NCBI RefSeq assembly: GCF_016654115.1
Contig: NZ_JAEQAZ010000030.1
Span: 1-62,857 of the forward strand
Length of the DNA: 62,857 bases
From: Streptomyces sp. MBT53
Lineage (GTDB): Bacteria > Actinomycetota > Actinomycetes > Streptomycetales > Streptomycetaceae
Direction of reading: 5' to 3'
A program made the position numbers and the translations under genes. This document shows, one piece after another, positions 42,796 through 52,717 of this stretch. The stretch's first letter is position 1. Each line of letters opens with the position of its first letter. Under the pieces are notes generated by a model, which had not been told where the DNA came from, did not search any database, and was given only the letters and a program-made list of their open reading frames with translations.

Positions 42796-43842
42796 ATGAC
42801 CACCACCCAGAGCCCCGAGGCCGTACCCAAGGCGACGGGGGCGCCCGCCGTCTCCACCGCCGTGCTCGTGCAGAACGCCGTCATCAAGTACGGCTTCATC
42901 TTCGTCACGGTCGCGCTGTTCCTGTACTTCGCGCTGACCGAGGGCTCCTTCCGCGAGTCGGCGACCCTCCTCGACACCCTCCGGTACGTCTCCGTCGCCG
43001 CGATCCTCGGCCTCGGCGTCACCCTCACCATGGCCGTCGGCGGAATGGACATGTCCGTCGGCGCGGTCGCCGGGCTCGGTGTCACCGTCGCCGCGAAGAC
43101 GATGGTGACGTACAACCAGGTCGGCACGGTCGCGATCCTCGCCGTCATCGCGGCGGGCGCGCTCGCCGGACTCCTCAACGCCCTGCTGATCGTCGTGATG
43201 AAGATCCCGGACATGCTGGCCACCCTCGGCACCATGTTCGTCATCCAGGGCACCAAACTCATCCTGGTCGACGGCCAGTCCATCTCCGCAGGAATGACCC
43301 AGTCCGACGGCACCACCGCCCCCGGCAAGTTCACCGCCGGCTTCCTGCGCATCGACCGCGGCACGCTGTTCGGCATCCCCATCTCGGTGGTGATCTTCGG
43401 CGCGCTGACGGTGATCGCCTGGGTGTTCCTGGCCCGCACCCGCTGGGGCCGCGTGCTCTACGCGATCGGCGCCAACCCGGAGGCGTCCCGCCTGGCGGGC
43501 ATCCGCGTCGGCGCGTACCGGGCCCTGGCCTACGTCCTCTCCGGCGTCCTCGCCTCCATCGGCGGCCTGATCCTGGCGTCCCGGATCGGGCAAGGGGACG
43601 TGTCCGCCGGTACGTCACAGCTGCTGGAGGCGGTCGCCGTCGCGCTGGTCGGTACCTCGGTCCTCGGCCGGGGCCGCCCGAACGTCTGGGGCACGGCGTT
43701 GGGTGCGGTACTGATCGGCATCATCACCACCGGCCTGACGATCAAGGGCCTGCCCTACTACACCCAGGACGTCGTCGAGGGCGCGGTCCTCATCCTCGCC
43801 CTGGTCTTCAGCTTCACCCTGTCCAAGCGCCGCACCGCATAA
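42796..43842 (+). CDS. Sugar ABC transporter permease (RbsC type)
   Basis: This 348-residue membrane protein has about nine hydrophobic helices. TMAVGGMDMSVGAVAGLG near residue 77 is the ribose-permease signature, and YAIGANPEASRLAGIRVGAYR near 220 is the loop that docks to the ATPase. It ends in a basic SKRRTA. ATG 42796 follows GGAAGT. It forms the channel of the importer with the ATPase and the lipoprotein before it. Confidence 0.92.
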   Translation: MTTTQSPEAVPKATGAPAVSTAVLVQNAVIKYGFIFVTVALFLYFALTEGSFRESATLLDTLRYVSVAAILGLGVTLTMAVGGMDMSVGAVAGLGVTVAAKTMVTYNQVGTVAILAVIAAGALAGLLNALLIVVMKIPDMLATLGTMFVIQGTKLILVDGQSISAGMTQSDGTTAPGKFTAGFLRIDRGTLFGIPISVVIFGALTVIAWVFLARTRWGRVLYAIGANPEASRLAGIRVGAYRALAYVLSGVLASIGGLILASRIGQGDVSAGTSQLLEAVAVALVGTSVLGRGRPNVWGTALGAVLIGIITTGLTIKGLPYYTQDVVEGAVLILALVFSFTLSKRRTA

Positions 43843-43864
43843 GGAAGTTCGAGGAGTTCGTACG

Positions 43865-45025
43865 ATGGGCTACCGCATCCTGGAGACCGACGACATCCCG
43901 GCGTACCTGCACGAGCGCGGCCACTGGGCGGACGTGACCGACATCCAGGTCCGCGAGGTGTCGGACGGCAACATGAACCGGGTGTTCCTCGCGGCGAACG
44001 CCGACGGCAGCCACAGCCTCGCCGTCAAGCAGGCGCTGCCGTGGGTGCGGGTCGCCGGCCCCTCCTGGCCGATGAGCCCCGAGCGCGCCGACGCCGAGGC
44101 GCGGGCGTACGAGCAGGTGGCCCGCGTGGCCCCCGACAAGATCCCGGCGATCCACGGCTACGACGCCGACAACTACGCCCTCGTCATGGAGGACATGTCC
44201 GACCTGGAGGTGCTGAGGACAGTCCTCAACGAGGGCGCGTCCTACGGCCCGGACACCTCGGCGCGGATCGGCGAGTTCGTCGCGCAACTCGCCTTCGCGA
44301 CCAGTGACTTCGGGATGGAGTCCGCCGACCGCAAGGCGCTGATCGCGGCCTCGGTGAGCCCGGAACTCTGCAAGATCACGGAAGACGTGGTGCTGTCCGA
44401 GCCGTACATCGAGCACGAACACAACCACTGGCTCCCGGAGTTGACCGACCTGGCGGCCGAGTTCCGTGCCGACGCCCGCCTGCGCACGGAGGTCGCGGAC
44501 CTCCGGTACACGTTCATGACCAGCGCGCAGGCACTGCTCCACGGTGACCTGCACACCGGCAGCGTGATGGTCGGCGAGCGCGAAGGCGCCCCGGTGGTAC
44601 GGGTCTTCGACCCCGAGTTCTCCTTCGTCGGCCCGATCGGCTACGACCTCGGGCTGTACTGGGCCAATGTGCTGGTGTCGGAGGAACGGGCGCGTGAGCT
44701 GGGCACGTTGTCCGACCACGGCGACCAACTCCGGCTGTCCTGGGCGGCGTTCGAGACCGAGTTCCGCCGCCTGTGGCCGACCCGCGTCGACACCTTCTTC
44801 GACGACGCCTACCTCGACCGCTTCCTGCGCCGCGTCTGGACCGACTCCGTCGGCTACGCCGGCACGGAGATCGTCCGCCGCGTCATCGGCTTCGCCCACC
44901 TGACCGACCTGACGACCCTGCCGGACCCGGCACCGGCGTCCCGACGGGCACTGCTGCTGGGGCGCGAACTGATCGTGCGGCGCGAGGAGTTGACGTCACC
45001 GGAGGCTGTCCGGGCGGTGGTCTGA
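43865..45025 (+). CDS. mtnK: S-methyl-5-thioribose kinase
   Basis: MtnK (386 residues) phosphorylates 5-methylthioribose to methylthioribose 1-phosphate. It has an aminoglycoside-phosphotransferase-like kinase fold. EVSDGNMNRVFLA near residue 32, LAVKQALPWVRV with the ATP-binding Lys near 56, and ALVMEDMSDLEVLR are typical. The catalytic loop reads LLHGDLHTGSVMV near 225, followed by the DPEFSFVGPIGYDLG metal motif. ATG 43865 has GAGGAG nine bases upstream, 22 bp behind the permease. Its last 30 bases overlap the end of the convergent NACHT gene. The presence of both importer and kinase shows that external methylthioribose can be used. Confidence 0.95.
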   Translation: MGYRILETDDIPAYLHERGHWADVTDIQVREVSDGNMNRVFLAANADGSHSLAVKQALPWVRVAGPSWPMSPERADAEARAYEQVARVAPDKIPAIHGYDADNYALVMEDMSDLEVLRTVLNEGASYGPDTSARIGEFVAQLAFATSDFGMESADRKALIAASVSPELCKITEDVVLSEPYIEHEHNHWLPELTDLAAEFRADARLRTEVADLRYTFMTSAQALLHGDLHTGSVMVGEREGAPVVRVFDPEFSFVGPIGYDLGLYWANVLVSEERARELGTLSDHGDQLRLSWAAFETEFRRLWPTRVDTFFDDAYLDRFLRRVWTDSVGYAGTEIVRRVIGFAHLTDLTTLPDPAPASRRALLLGRELIVRREELTSPEAVRAVV

Positions 45026-48016
45026 GTCCGGGCGGGAACCGAGGGATCCCCCTGCCTGCACCGACCGATCCTGCGGCTCGCGCGGTCGCGACGGCCCGTC
45101 CGCCGGGCGATCCGTGACCGCCGGGGGCGTAGCGCGGCCCGCCAAGTGTGACTGGAGTCGCTGGTGGCGGAATTCGAGACCCGCGCCGGACTGTCGTAGG
45201 ACACCACGGCGGTGGGCGTCCTCCAGGAACGTCATCAGGCGCCACGGCATCCGGCCCGTCGCCGCCAGCCAGGCGCGGGCGACGGTGAAGCGGCCCCAGG
45301 CGCTCAGCGCGAGGGCCGCCGAGCCCAGGGGCAGCCACAACTGGGTGCCGATGTGCACCAGGCCGCCCCAGTCGCCCGGCAGCGTCACCACCGGGACGCA
45401 CACCGCGGCCACCAGCAGCGCCACCAGGCCGCCGCGGGTGAAGGACGCCGTACGGTCCGTACGCAGGGACGAAGCGGGGCCGGCCGCGCGCATGACGTCC
45501 GACGGGACGCTCAGCGCGCGGTAGACACCGCACACGCAGCCGCCCACGATCCCGACCAGCACCCCGCCTGCCATCAGCGGCGGCAGACAGCGCTGGAGTA
45601 CGCCCGACGGCGGGCCCGCGGTGAGCCAGGCGCGGGCCGCCTCCGGCAGCACGGACCGCAGGTTCGCCGCGTACGCCGTCGTGGTCGTGTCGTCCGTGAG
45701 GTTCAGGCGGGTCACCACCGCGCCGTTCCGGGACTCGAAGACCGTGCGCCGTGCGGTGAAGGGGACGCATCGGCGGTCGGCGAGGAGGGGAATCGCGCAG
45801 TCGGGGGGTCGGGTGCCCTCGGGGTAGGCGATCGGCCGGGCGCCGTTGCCGGGGAGGAGCAGTGTGCCGTGCAGCTCACGGTTCGTGGCTGCCGTTCGCA
45901 GGCCGGGGTGTTGCGTGAAACTCCAGCCGTCGATCGTCCGGCCCGAAAGGGCGTCTGTGGAACCGGACTTGAGCAGGGTCACCCCGGCCGCCGTCAGCCC
46001 CGCGACCGTGCAGGCCGTGACCCCGATCAGCAGTGCGGCGGCGGTGCCCCGGACCGCGCCCGCCGCGAACCGTCGGGCGACGCGGCCGGACCGGGGCGCG
46101 TGCGCGAGGTCCTGCCCGGCCCGGCGGCCACCGCTCATCAGCAGGGCCGCGCCCGCTCCCGCGCAGGTGATGCCGACCAGACCGGTCCAGGGGTTGCCGG
46201 ACCGGCCGGTCGCCACCGCGCACGCCAGGGCAAGGCCGCCCAGCAGCAGTACGGCCCCGCAGACCCGGGCCACCGCGCGGCCCGCGCTGCCGCTCCACGG
46301 CAGTGAGAGCGGCACCGGGTGGCGGGACAGCCCGGCGATGCCGAAGAAGAGGGTGAAGAGGAGCGAGAACAGGCAGCCGCCGAGCAGATCGGGCACCCAG
46401 CCGTCCGTCACCGCGCCGAAGCGGAAGCCGAACCGCAGGTCGTCGGCGTAGGCGAAGCCCGCCCACAGCAGTGCGCTCACCCCGGCGGTGATCAGCGTTT
46501 GACGAGCCAGGGTGCGGCGGTTCGGCGGGGTGTCTCCGGACGGGAGCAGGAACGCCTCTCCGAACGCGAAGCCCACGGTCTGTCCGACGAGGGTGGCGAG
46601 TACAGACGCGAGATCCTCCACGCCGGCCAGTTCGTTCGCCGCGCGCGCCACCGTCACCGGCAGCACCACCAACGACAGCATGGCCAGCGCCAGCAGTCCC
46701 GGTGCCAGGACGGAGACGGCCCGCGGCAGCATCGACTCCAGCTCCCACCACGCCAGCCGCCCGGTGCCGCGCCGCTCCAACGCCCTTGCCAGCAGGGTGA
46801 GTCGGCGCACCGCGTCGGAGGTGGCCGCCGGTCCTGAGTCCGCGAACGCGGCGGGCACGAACGCCCCGAGCAGATGTTCCTCGACGGCCTCCACGGTCGG
46901 GAAACGGTCCGGGTCCAGGAGTTCGGACGGGTCGCGGGACGTGTCGCCGTAGACCGCGCGGGCCAGTGCCACCATCAGGGGAGTGGTGAGCGCCCGTGCC
47001 GCCGGGCAGTCCGGCCGGGCCGTGAGTTCCCGCAGCACGGGTGTCCACACGGTGCCCGGCGCACCCTCCCCAGGGCGTAACGGCCGTGCCGTGCGCTCCA
47101 GATGGGCCCCGGCCTGCGCGAGGCAGAGCGGGCGCAGTTCGACCACCTCGGCGGCGGTCAGCACATCGCCCTCGGTCACCGCCTTCGCCCACGCCTCGGC
47201 CCGGCTGGTGAGCAACAGCGGGAGATCGTCGTCGAGTTCGGCGTTGATGCGGCGCACGGCCTCCCCGTAGACGGGGCGGGAGAGTTCGTCGAAACCGTCG
47301 AGGACCGGCAGCACGAGGCCCGCGTCGAGGAGACCCCGGGCGAGGGTGTGCCGTCCTTCGGCCACGGCGGCCAGCGGGCGGTGCTCGGCGGCCAGCCGCT
47401 CGGCGAGCCAGTCGCGCAGCCCGGTCCGGCGTGGGTCCCAGCCCGCCAGCGGGAAGATCACCGGGACCGGGCCGCCGGACCGCCGCGCGGCCAGCCGGCC
47501 GAGCACGAACCGCATCGCCAGCACACTCTTGCCCGACCCCGGACCGCCCAGCACCACCAGCCGCCGCCCGGGCAGCGCGGCGAACGACCCGGTGACGTCC
47601 TCGATCCGCTGGCCACGGGGCGCGGGCAGCGGCCGGCCCCGCCTGATGTTCTCCGGGTGATCGGCCAGCCACCGCTCCGCCGGAGCCCAGGCCACGTCCA
47701 GCGGAGCCGGGTCCTGCAGCCGCCGCAGCCTCGCCTCGGCGGACCACTGCTCCCGTACGGCCTCGGCGAGCGCGTCGGCGGCCCGTCGGCGGTCCTCGTC
47801 GGCCGAACGCGGGGCCGGATCGGCGTCGCCGCGCAGCACATCGGCGACGAGCGCCGCGATCGACACGAACGCGCCGATCGCCGACACCATCACCCCTGCC
47901 GTGGCCGCGTCGCTCCACCACAGCCGCAGCACCCCGGCCAGCGCCGCGAGCGCGCCCCCGCACACGGCGAACCCGAGGCGCCGCCGGACCCGCGCGCTGT
48001 GCCATCCACCTTGCAT
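44996..48016 (-). CDS. Membrane NACHT-domain NTPase
   Basis: This is a 1006-residue protein. Residues about 12-65 hold two membrane segments. A NACHT-type STAND NTPase covers about 135-440, with Walker A GGPGSGKS near 157, Walker B LVLPVLDGFDELS near 225 and LLLTSRAEAW near 260. Residues about 450-900 contain at least eight more hydrophobic segments broken by a large exposed loop with four Cys. The end has LEFRHQRLQSHLAG, which recalls the winged-helix arm that closes many NACHT modules. ATG 48016 has GGAG ten bases upstream; ATG 48046 is the alternative. There is no known effector domain. It may be a stress or phage sensor, or a signalling ATPase; the role is not known. Confidence 0.85.
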   Translation of the reverse strand: MQGGWHSARVRRRLGFAVCGGALAALAGVLRLWWSDAATAGVMVSAIGAFVSIAALVADVLRGDADPAPRSADEDRRRAADALAEAVREQWSAEARLRRLQDPAPLDVAWAPAERWLADHPENIRRGRPLPAPRGQRIEDVTGSFAALPGRRLVVLGGPGSGKSVLAMRFVLGRLAARRSGGPVPVIFPLAGWDPRRTGLRDWLAERLAAEHRPLAAVAEGRHTLARGLLDAGLVLPVLDGFDELSRPVYGEAVRRINAELDDDLPLLLTSRAEAWAKAVTEGDVLTAAEVVELRPLCLAQAGAHLERTARPLRPGEGAPGTVWTPVLRELTARPDCPAARALTTPLMVALARAVYGDTSRDPSELLDPDRFPTVEAVEEHLLGAFVPAAFADSGPAATSDAVRRLTLLARALERRGTGRLAWWELESMLPRAVSVLAPGLLALAMLSLVVLPVTVARAANELAGVEDLASVLATLVGQTVGFAFGEAFLLPSGDTPPNRRTLARQTLITAGVSALLWAGFAYADDLRFGFRFGAVTDGWVPDLLGGCLFSLLFTLFFGIAGLSRHPVPLSLPWSGSAGRAVARVCGAVLLLGGLALACAVATGRSGNPWTGLVGITCAGAGAALLMSGGRRAGQDLAHAPRSGRVARRFAAGAVRGTAAALLIGVTACTVAGLTAAGVTLLKSGSTDALSGRTIDGWSFTQHPGLRTAATNRELHGTLLLPGNGARPIAYPEGTRPPDCAIPLLADRRCVPFTARRTVFESRNGAVVTRLNLTDDTTTTAYAANLRSVLPEAARAWLTAGPPSGVLQRCLPPLMAGGVLVGIVGGCVCGVYRALSVPSDVMRAAGPASSLRTDRTASFTRGGLVALLVAAVCVPVVTLPGDWGGLVHIGTQLWLPLGSAALALSAWGRFTVARAWLAATGRMPWRLMTFLEDAHRRGVLRQSGAGLEFRHQRLQSHLAGRATPPAVTDRPADGPSRPREPQDRSVQAGGSLGSRPDSDHRPDSLR

Positions 48017-48240
48017 ACGACCGCTGCTCCCCGGGCCGGACCCCATGGCCCGACCGCTGTGTCGGAAGCCAACTGTTCTAACGGCCGGACGGGCCACGAA
48101 CCGCCGGTCGCCAACTCGTGTGAGGGAGCGCGCGGAATCATCCGAGGGGCGTGCGGAAGCGTGAATCACCGGAGGGGCATGGGCTGTTGGCACGTGTGAG
48201 CAGCATGCGCGGACACGGCGGAGGGGCGGCTCCCGGCACG

Positions 48241-48279
48241 ACCGAGGGGCGGCTCCCGGTCGGGAACCGCCCCTTCGGT
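48241..48279 (-). terminator. Hairpin terminator after glpD
   Basis: ACCGAGGGGCGGCTCCCG and CGGGAACCGCCCCTTCGGT form a near-perfect stem with a one-base bulge and a tight loop, 11 bp behind the glpD stop at 48290. It ends the glycerol operon. Confidence 0.82.
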
Positions 48280-48289
48280 GTCGTAGCGA

Positions 48290-49906
48290 CTACTTCTTGT
48301 CGAGCAGGTCCTGGACCTTCGCGCGGACCTCGTCCGTGGCCAGGCCGCGGATCGTCAGGGTGGTGCGGCGGCGCAGGACGTCGTCCTGGGTCTCCGCCCA
48401 CTCGTGGTCGCGGGCGTAGACGACCTGCGCCCAGATCTCGGGGGCGTCGGGGTGGACGCGCTGGCCCAACTCCGGGTTCTCGTTGGCGAGTCGGGCGATG
48501 TCGAAGGCCAGCGAGCCGTAGTGCGTGGCCAGGTGCTTCGCCGTGTCGGCCGCCATGCGCGGGCCCGGGGCGGGGTTGTCGACGAGGAGGCGGTGGGCGA
48601 CCGCGCGCGGGTTGGCGACCCCCGGCAGCGGGAGCTTCTTCGGGAGGGAGGAGATCGGCTCGAAGTCCTCGCCGAGCGGGCGGCCGGGGAGGGCCTCCAG
48701 CTTCTGCATGACCGTACGGCCGATGTGCCGGAACGTGGTCCACTTGCCGCCCGCGACGGACAGCATGCCGCCCTTGCCCTCGGTCACCACCGTCTCGCGC
48801 TTGGCCTTCGCCGTGCTGCCCGGGCCGCCAGGCAGGACGCGCAGACCGGCGAAGGAGTACGTGATCAGGTCACGGGAGAGCTGCTGGTCGCGGACCGAGA
48901 ACGCGGCCTCGTCCAGGATCTGGGATATGTCCTTCTCGGTGACCGAGACGTCCGCCGGGTCGCCCTCGTACTCCTCGTCGGTCGTGCCCAGCAGCAGCAT
49001 GTCCTCCCAGGGGAGGGCGAACGTGATGCGGTACTTGTCGATGGGGGTGGCGAGAGCCGCCTTCCACGGAGCCGTCCGCTTCAGGACCAGGTGCGCGCCC
49101 TTCGACAACCTGATTGACGGAGCCGCGTTGGGGTCCTCCATCTTGCGCAGGTGGTCGACCCACGGGCCGGTCGCGTTGAGCACCAGGCGGGCGCTCACGC
49201 CGAACTCGTCGCCGGAGGTCGCGTCGCGCAGCTCCGCGCCGGTGACGCGGCCCTGGGTGAAGCGCAGGCCGGTGACCTGGGCATGGTTGAGGACGACCGC
49301 GCCCGCCTCGACGGCCGCGCGGACCGTCATCAGCGCCATGCGGGCGTCGTTCATCTGGTCGTCGCCGTACACGGCCACGGCCTTGAGGTTCTGGGTGCGC
49401 AGCTCGGGCACGTCCTGCGCCGCCTTGGCGGGGGACAGGAGATGGCCGACGCCGTCGCCGAACGCGGAGAGCGCGGAGTAGGCGAAGACACCCGCCCCGA
49501 GCTTCGCCGCACCGTGCGGACCGCCCTTGTACACGGGCAGGTAGAAGGTGAGCGGGTTCGCCAGGTGGGGGGCCACCTGGCGGGACACCGCACGGCGTTC
49601 GAAGTGGTTCTCCGCCACCAGCTTCACCGCGCCGGTCTGCAGATAGCGCAGACCGCCGTGGAGGAGCTTGGAGGAGGCGGAGGAGGTGGCACCGGCGAAG
49701 TCGCCGGCGTCGACCAGGGCCACCCGCAGCCCGGACTGCGCGGCGTGCCAGGCGGTGGAGATGCCCAGGATGCCGCCGCCGATGACGAGGAGGTCGTACG
49801 TCGCCTTGGAGAGCTGCTCCCGGGTCTCGGCCCGGCTCGGGTTCGAGCCGGAGGCCGGGTGCGTACCGAGGGCAGGCACGGACTGCAGGGTGGACTGACT
49901 GGTCAT
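48290..49906 (-). CDS. glpD: Glycerol-3-phosphate dehydrogenase (FAD)
   Basis: GlpD (538 residues) is a membrane-associated flavoprotein that oxidises glycerol 3-phosphate to dihydroxyacetone phosphate. The FAD-binding motif DLLVIGGGILGISTAWHAA lies near residue 38. GATSSASSKLLHGGLRYL near 72, a PTR-like TTDEEYEGDPADV stretch near 300 and the GLRVLPGGPGSTA loop near 355 follow. The C-terminal domain (ATHYGSLAFDIARL) is intact, and the length is normal. ATG 49906 is nine bases from the glpK stop, and its GAGGAG binding site lies inside the glpK end. Confidence 0.95.
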   Translation of the reverse strand: MTSQSTLQSVPALGTHPASGSNPSRAETREQLSKATYDLLVIGGGILGISTAWHAAQSGLRVALVDAGDFAGATSSASSKLLHGGLRYLQTGAVKLVAENHFERRAVSRQVAPHLANPLTFYLPVYKGGPHGAAKLGAGVFAYSALSAFGDGVGHLLSPAKAAQDVPELRTQNLKAVAVYGDDQMNDARMALMTVRAAVEAGAVVLNHAQVTGLRFTQGRVTGAELRDATSGDEFGVSARLVLNATGPWVDHLRKMEDPNAAPSIRLSKGAHLVLKRTAPWKAALATPIDKYRITFALPWEDMLLLGTTDEEYEGDPADVSVTEKDISQILDEAAFSVRDQQLSRDLITYSFAGLRVLPGGPGSTAKAKRETVVTEGKGGMLSVAGGKWTTFRHIGRTVMQKLEALPGRPLGEDFEPISSLPKKLPLPGVANPRAVAHRLLVDNPAPGPRMAADTAKHLATHYGSLAFDIARLANENPELGQRVHPDAPEIWAQVVYARDHEWAETQDDVLRRRTTLTIRGLATDEVRAKVQDLLDKK

Positions 49907-49915
49907 GTGGGGTTC

Positions 49916-51454
49916 TTACTCCTCGTCGTCGAGCCAGCCCATGGTCCGCTCCACGGCCTTGAGCCAGCTCTTGTACTCACGGTCGCGCTTCTCCGCGGCC
50001 ATGTTGGGGGTCCACTCGGCGGCCCGGCGCCAGTTGGCGCGCAGGTCGTCGGTGCTGGTCCAGAAGCCGACGGCCAGACCGGCGGCATAGGCGGCGCCGA
50101 GGCAGGTGGTCTCGGCGACCATCGGGCGCACCACGGGGGCGTCGACGAAGTCCGAGAGCGTCTGCATCAGCAGGTTGTTGGAGGTCATGCCGCCGTCGAC
50201 CTTGAGCGCGGCGAGCTCGACGCCGGAGTCCTTCGTCATGGCGTCCGTGATCTCACGGGTCTGCCAGGCGGTGGCCTCCAGGACGGCACGCGCGAGGTGC
50301 GCCTTGGTGACGTACCGGGTGAGGCCGGCGATCACACCGCGGGCGTCGGAGCGCCAGTACGGGGCGAACAGACCGGAGAAGGCCGGCACGAAGTAGGCGC
50401 CGCCGTTGTCCTCGACCGAGAGCGCGAGCGTCTCGATCTCGGCGGCGGTGGAGATCAGGCCCATCTGGTCGCGCATCCACTGCACCAGCGAACCGGTGAC
50501 GGCGATCGAGCCCTCCAGGGCGTAGACCGGCGCGTCATTGCCGATCCGGTAGCCGACCGTGGTCAGCAGGCCCGAGTAGGAGTTGATGATCTTCTCGCCG
50601 GTGTTCATCAGCATGAACGTGCCGGTGCCGTACGTGGACTTGGCCTCGCCCTCGGCGAAACAGGTCTGGCCGAACAGGGCCGCCTGCTGGTCGCCGAGCG
50701 CGGAGGCGACCGGGATGCCGCCGAGCAGCTCGCCGAGGCGGCCGCCGGTGACCTCGCCGTAGACCTCGGCGGAGGAGCGGATCTCGGGGAGCATGTTCAG
50801 CGGGACGCCAATGGACTCGGCGATCTTGTCGTCCCATGCCAGGGTGTGCAGGTTCATCAGCATGGTGCGGGAGGCGTTGGTGACGTCGGTGTAGTGCTTG
50901 CCGCCGTTGACACCGCCCGTCAGGTTCCAGATGACCCAGCTGTCCATGGTGCCGAAGAGGATGTCGCCCGCCTCGGCGCGCTCCCGCAGGCCCTCGACGT
51001 TGTCGAGCAGCCAGCGGGCCTTGGGGCCGGCGAAGTACGAGGCGAGGGGGAGGCCCGTCTCGCGGCGGAAGCGGTCCTGGCCGACGTTGCGGCCCAGCTC
51101 CTTGCAGAGCGCGTCGGTGCGGGTGTCCTGCCAGACGATGGCGTTGTGGACGGGCTCACCGGTGTTCTTGTCCCAGAGCAGCGTGGTCTCGCGCTGGTTG
51201 GTGATGCCGATGGCCTTGATGTCGTCGCGGGTGATGCCGGCCTTCTCGATGGCGGAGGCGACGACCTCCTGGACGTTGGTCCAGATCTCGGTGGCGTTGT
51301 GCTCGACCCAGCCCGGCTTCGGGAAGATCTGCTCGTGCTCCTTCTGGTCGACGGAGACGATACGGCCGTCCCGGTCGAAGACGATGCAGCGGCTGGAGGT
51401 CGTGCCCTGGTCGATGGCCGCGATGAACGGTCCGGCGGTGTGCGCGTCGGTCAC
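49916..51454 (-). CDS. glpK: Glycerol kinase
   Basis: GlpK (512 residues) phosphorylates glycerol with [21 protein letters not shown] near residue 12 is the first phosphate loop. [21 protein letters not shown] near 38, [16 protein letters not shown] near 82, [17 protein letters not shown] residues near 255 and the [15 protein letters not shown] motif near 405 are all present. The GTG start at 51454 has AGGAG six bases upstream; the longer frame has none. It is the middle gene of the glpF-glpK-glpD operon. Confidence 0.96.
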   Translation of the reverse strand: MTDAHTAGPFIAAIDQGTTSSRCIVFDRDGRIVSVDQKEHEQIFPKPGWVEHNATEIWTNVQEVVASAIEKAGITRDDIKAIGITNQRETTLLWDKNTGEPVHNAIVWQDTRTDALCKELGRNVGQDRFRRETGLPLASYFAGPKARWLLDNVEGLRERAEAGDILFGTMDSWVIWNLTGGVNGGKHYTDVTNASRTMLMNLHTLAWDDKIAESIGVPLNMLPEIRSSAEVYGEVTGGRLGELLGGIPVASALGDQQAALFGQTCFAEGEAKSTYGTGTFMLMNTGEKIINSYSGLLTTVGYRIGNDAPVYALEGSIAVTGSLVQWMRDQMGLISTAAEIETLALSVEDNGGAYFVPAFSGLFAPYWRSDARGVIAGLTRYVTKAHLARAVLEATAWQTREITDAMTKDSGVELAALKVDGGMTSNNLLMQTLSDFVDAPVVRPMVAETTCLGAAYAAGLAVGFWTSTDDLRANWRRAAEWTPNMAAEKRDREYKSWLKAVERTMGWLDDEE

Positions 51455-51536
51455 TGTGTGCTCCTGAGGGGTTCCGTGGTCATGAGGACTGGTTCTACGG
51501 CTGCTTCGGTGCTCGGAAGTGCTTGGAATTCTGCTT

Positions 51537-52316
51537 CTAAGCAAAAGCGAGGTTGTAGATACCCGCAGCGATCGCGCCGCCGATCAGCGGACCGACCACC
51601 GGGATCCACGCGTAGCTCCAGTCGGAGCCGCCCTTGTTGGGCAGGGGCAGGAGCGCGTGCACGATGCGCGGGCCCAGGTCACGGGCCGGGTTGATCGCGT
51701 AACCGGTCGGGCCGCCGAGCGACAGACCGATCGCGACGACCACGAAGGAGGTGATCAGGGCGCCCAGGACGCCGAGGCCGTTGCCCTTGTCGTTGAGACC
51801 CTGCGTCAGGATGGCGAGGATCAGGACGACGGTGCCGATGATCTCCGTGGCGAGGTTCTGCACCACGTTGCGGATCTCGGGGCCGGTGGAGAAGATGCCC
51901 AGGACCGGGCCCGCGCCCTTCTCCTCGGCCTCGACGGCCTTGGCCGCCGGCTCGCCGACGATCTCCTTGTCGGTCAGGTGCGCCTGGAACTGGCCGTAGT
52001 AGGCCACCCAGACGAGCGTCGCGCCGATCATGGCGCCGAGCAGCTGGCCGCCCCAGTAGATCGGGACGTTGTCCCAGCCACCGTCCTTGATCGCGAGTGC
52101 GAGCGTCACGGCCGGGTTGAGGTGGGCACCGGAGAGCGGTGCCGAGATGTACACGGCCGTCATGACGGCGAAACCCCACCCGAAGGCGATGGCGAGCCAG
52201 CCGGCGTTACGTGCCTTGGAGGCCTTCAGCGTGACGGCGGCGCAGACGCCACCGCCGAGCAGGATGAGTACGGCGGTACCTATGGTCTCGCCGATGAAGA
52301 TGTCGGAGCTGGACAC
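51537..52316 (-). CDS. glpF: Glycerol uptake facilitator (aquaglyceroporin)
   Basis: This 259-residue MIP-family channel passes glycerol through the membrane. Six hydrophobic helices and the two pore motifs [10 protein letters not shown] near residue 62 and [12 protein letters not shown] near 207 are visible. Asp after the second NPAR marks the glycerol-type branch. The GTG start at 52316 has GGAG about nine bases upstream. A charged loop (EAEEKGAG) between helices 3 and 4 is longer than in E. coli GlpF. It heads the glycerol operon, 82 bp before glpK. Confidence 0.95.
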   Translation of the reverse strand: MSSSDIFIGETIGTAVLILLGGGVCAAVTLKASKARNAGWLAIAFGWGFAVMTAVYISAPLSGAHLNPAVTLALAIKDGGWDNVPIYWGGQLLGAMIGATLVWVAYYGQFQAHLTDKEIVGEPAAKAVEAEEKGAGPVLGIFSTGPEIRNVVQNLATEIIGTVVLILAILTQGLNDKGNGLGVLGALITSFVVVAIGLSLGGPTGYAINPARDLGPRIVHALLPLPNKGGSDWSYAWIPVVGPLIGGAIAAGIYNLAFA

Positions 52317-52717
52317 CCGCGACTCCTTTGTCCTTCGTCCAGGGAAGCCGAACCCCGGGTCCCGCCGGGGGTTCGTGCGCCCTCGGGGGTGAGAGCGATG
52401 CCGGCCTTTGGCGTTGCCACACTCTAGCGCGTATTGCCGGTAGGTGTTCGACAATGCCGACCGATGGACGGGAGTCTTGCTCCGGGGTTACAGGCGCGTC
52501 AAGAGTGCTGTTATCGAAAACACGATCGTTATTGATTGGCATGAGCTATCGGTCTCGTGGCCGATGCGCACGGCAGTCAGGCGGACACCGTGTGTGGTGA
52601 TTTGACGTTTTGGCCGACTTTGACGTCCAGAGTACGACTAATGCCGGAACGTCCCCATGACGTTCCGGTGAGTTCTCGCTGTGAATCAGGTGAGGTCGGA
52701 CTGTGGAACCGCTGAGC
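52317..52717. promoter_or_regulatory. glpF promoter region with candidate GylR site
   Basis: No gene lies in these 401 bases. TGTTCGACAATGCCGA at 52445-52460 is the near-complement of TTCGGCAATGTCGAACA upstream of gylR, so both are likely GylR sites. An A/T-rich run with TGTTATCGAAAACACGATCG at about 52509-52528 and TTATTGATTGG just after it is the other striking element, perhaps an activator or operator site further from the start. The rest, up to the gylR stop, holds nothing I recognise. Confidence 0.6.
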
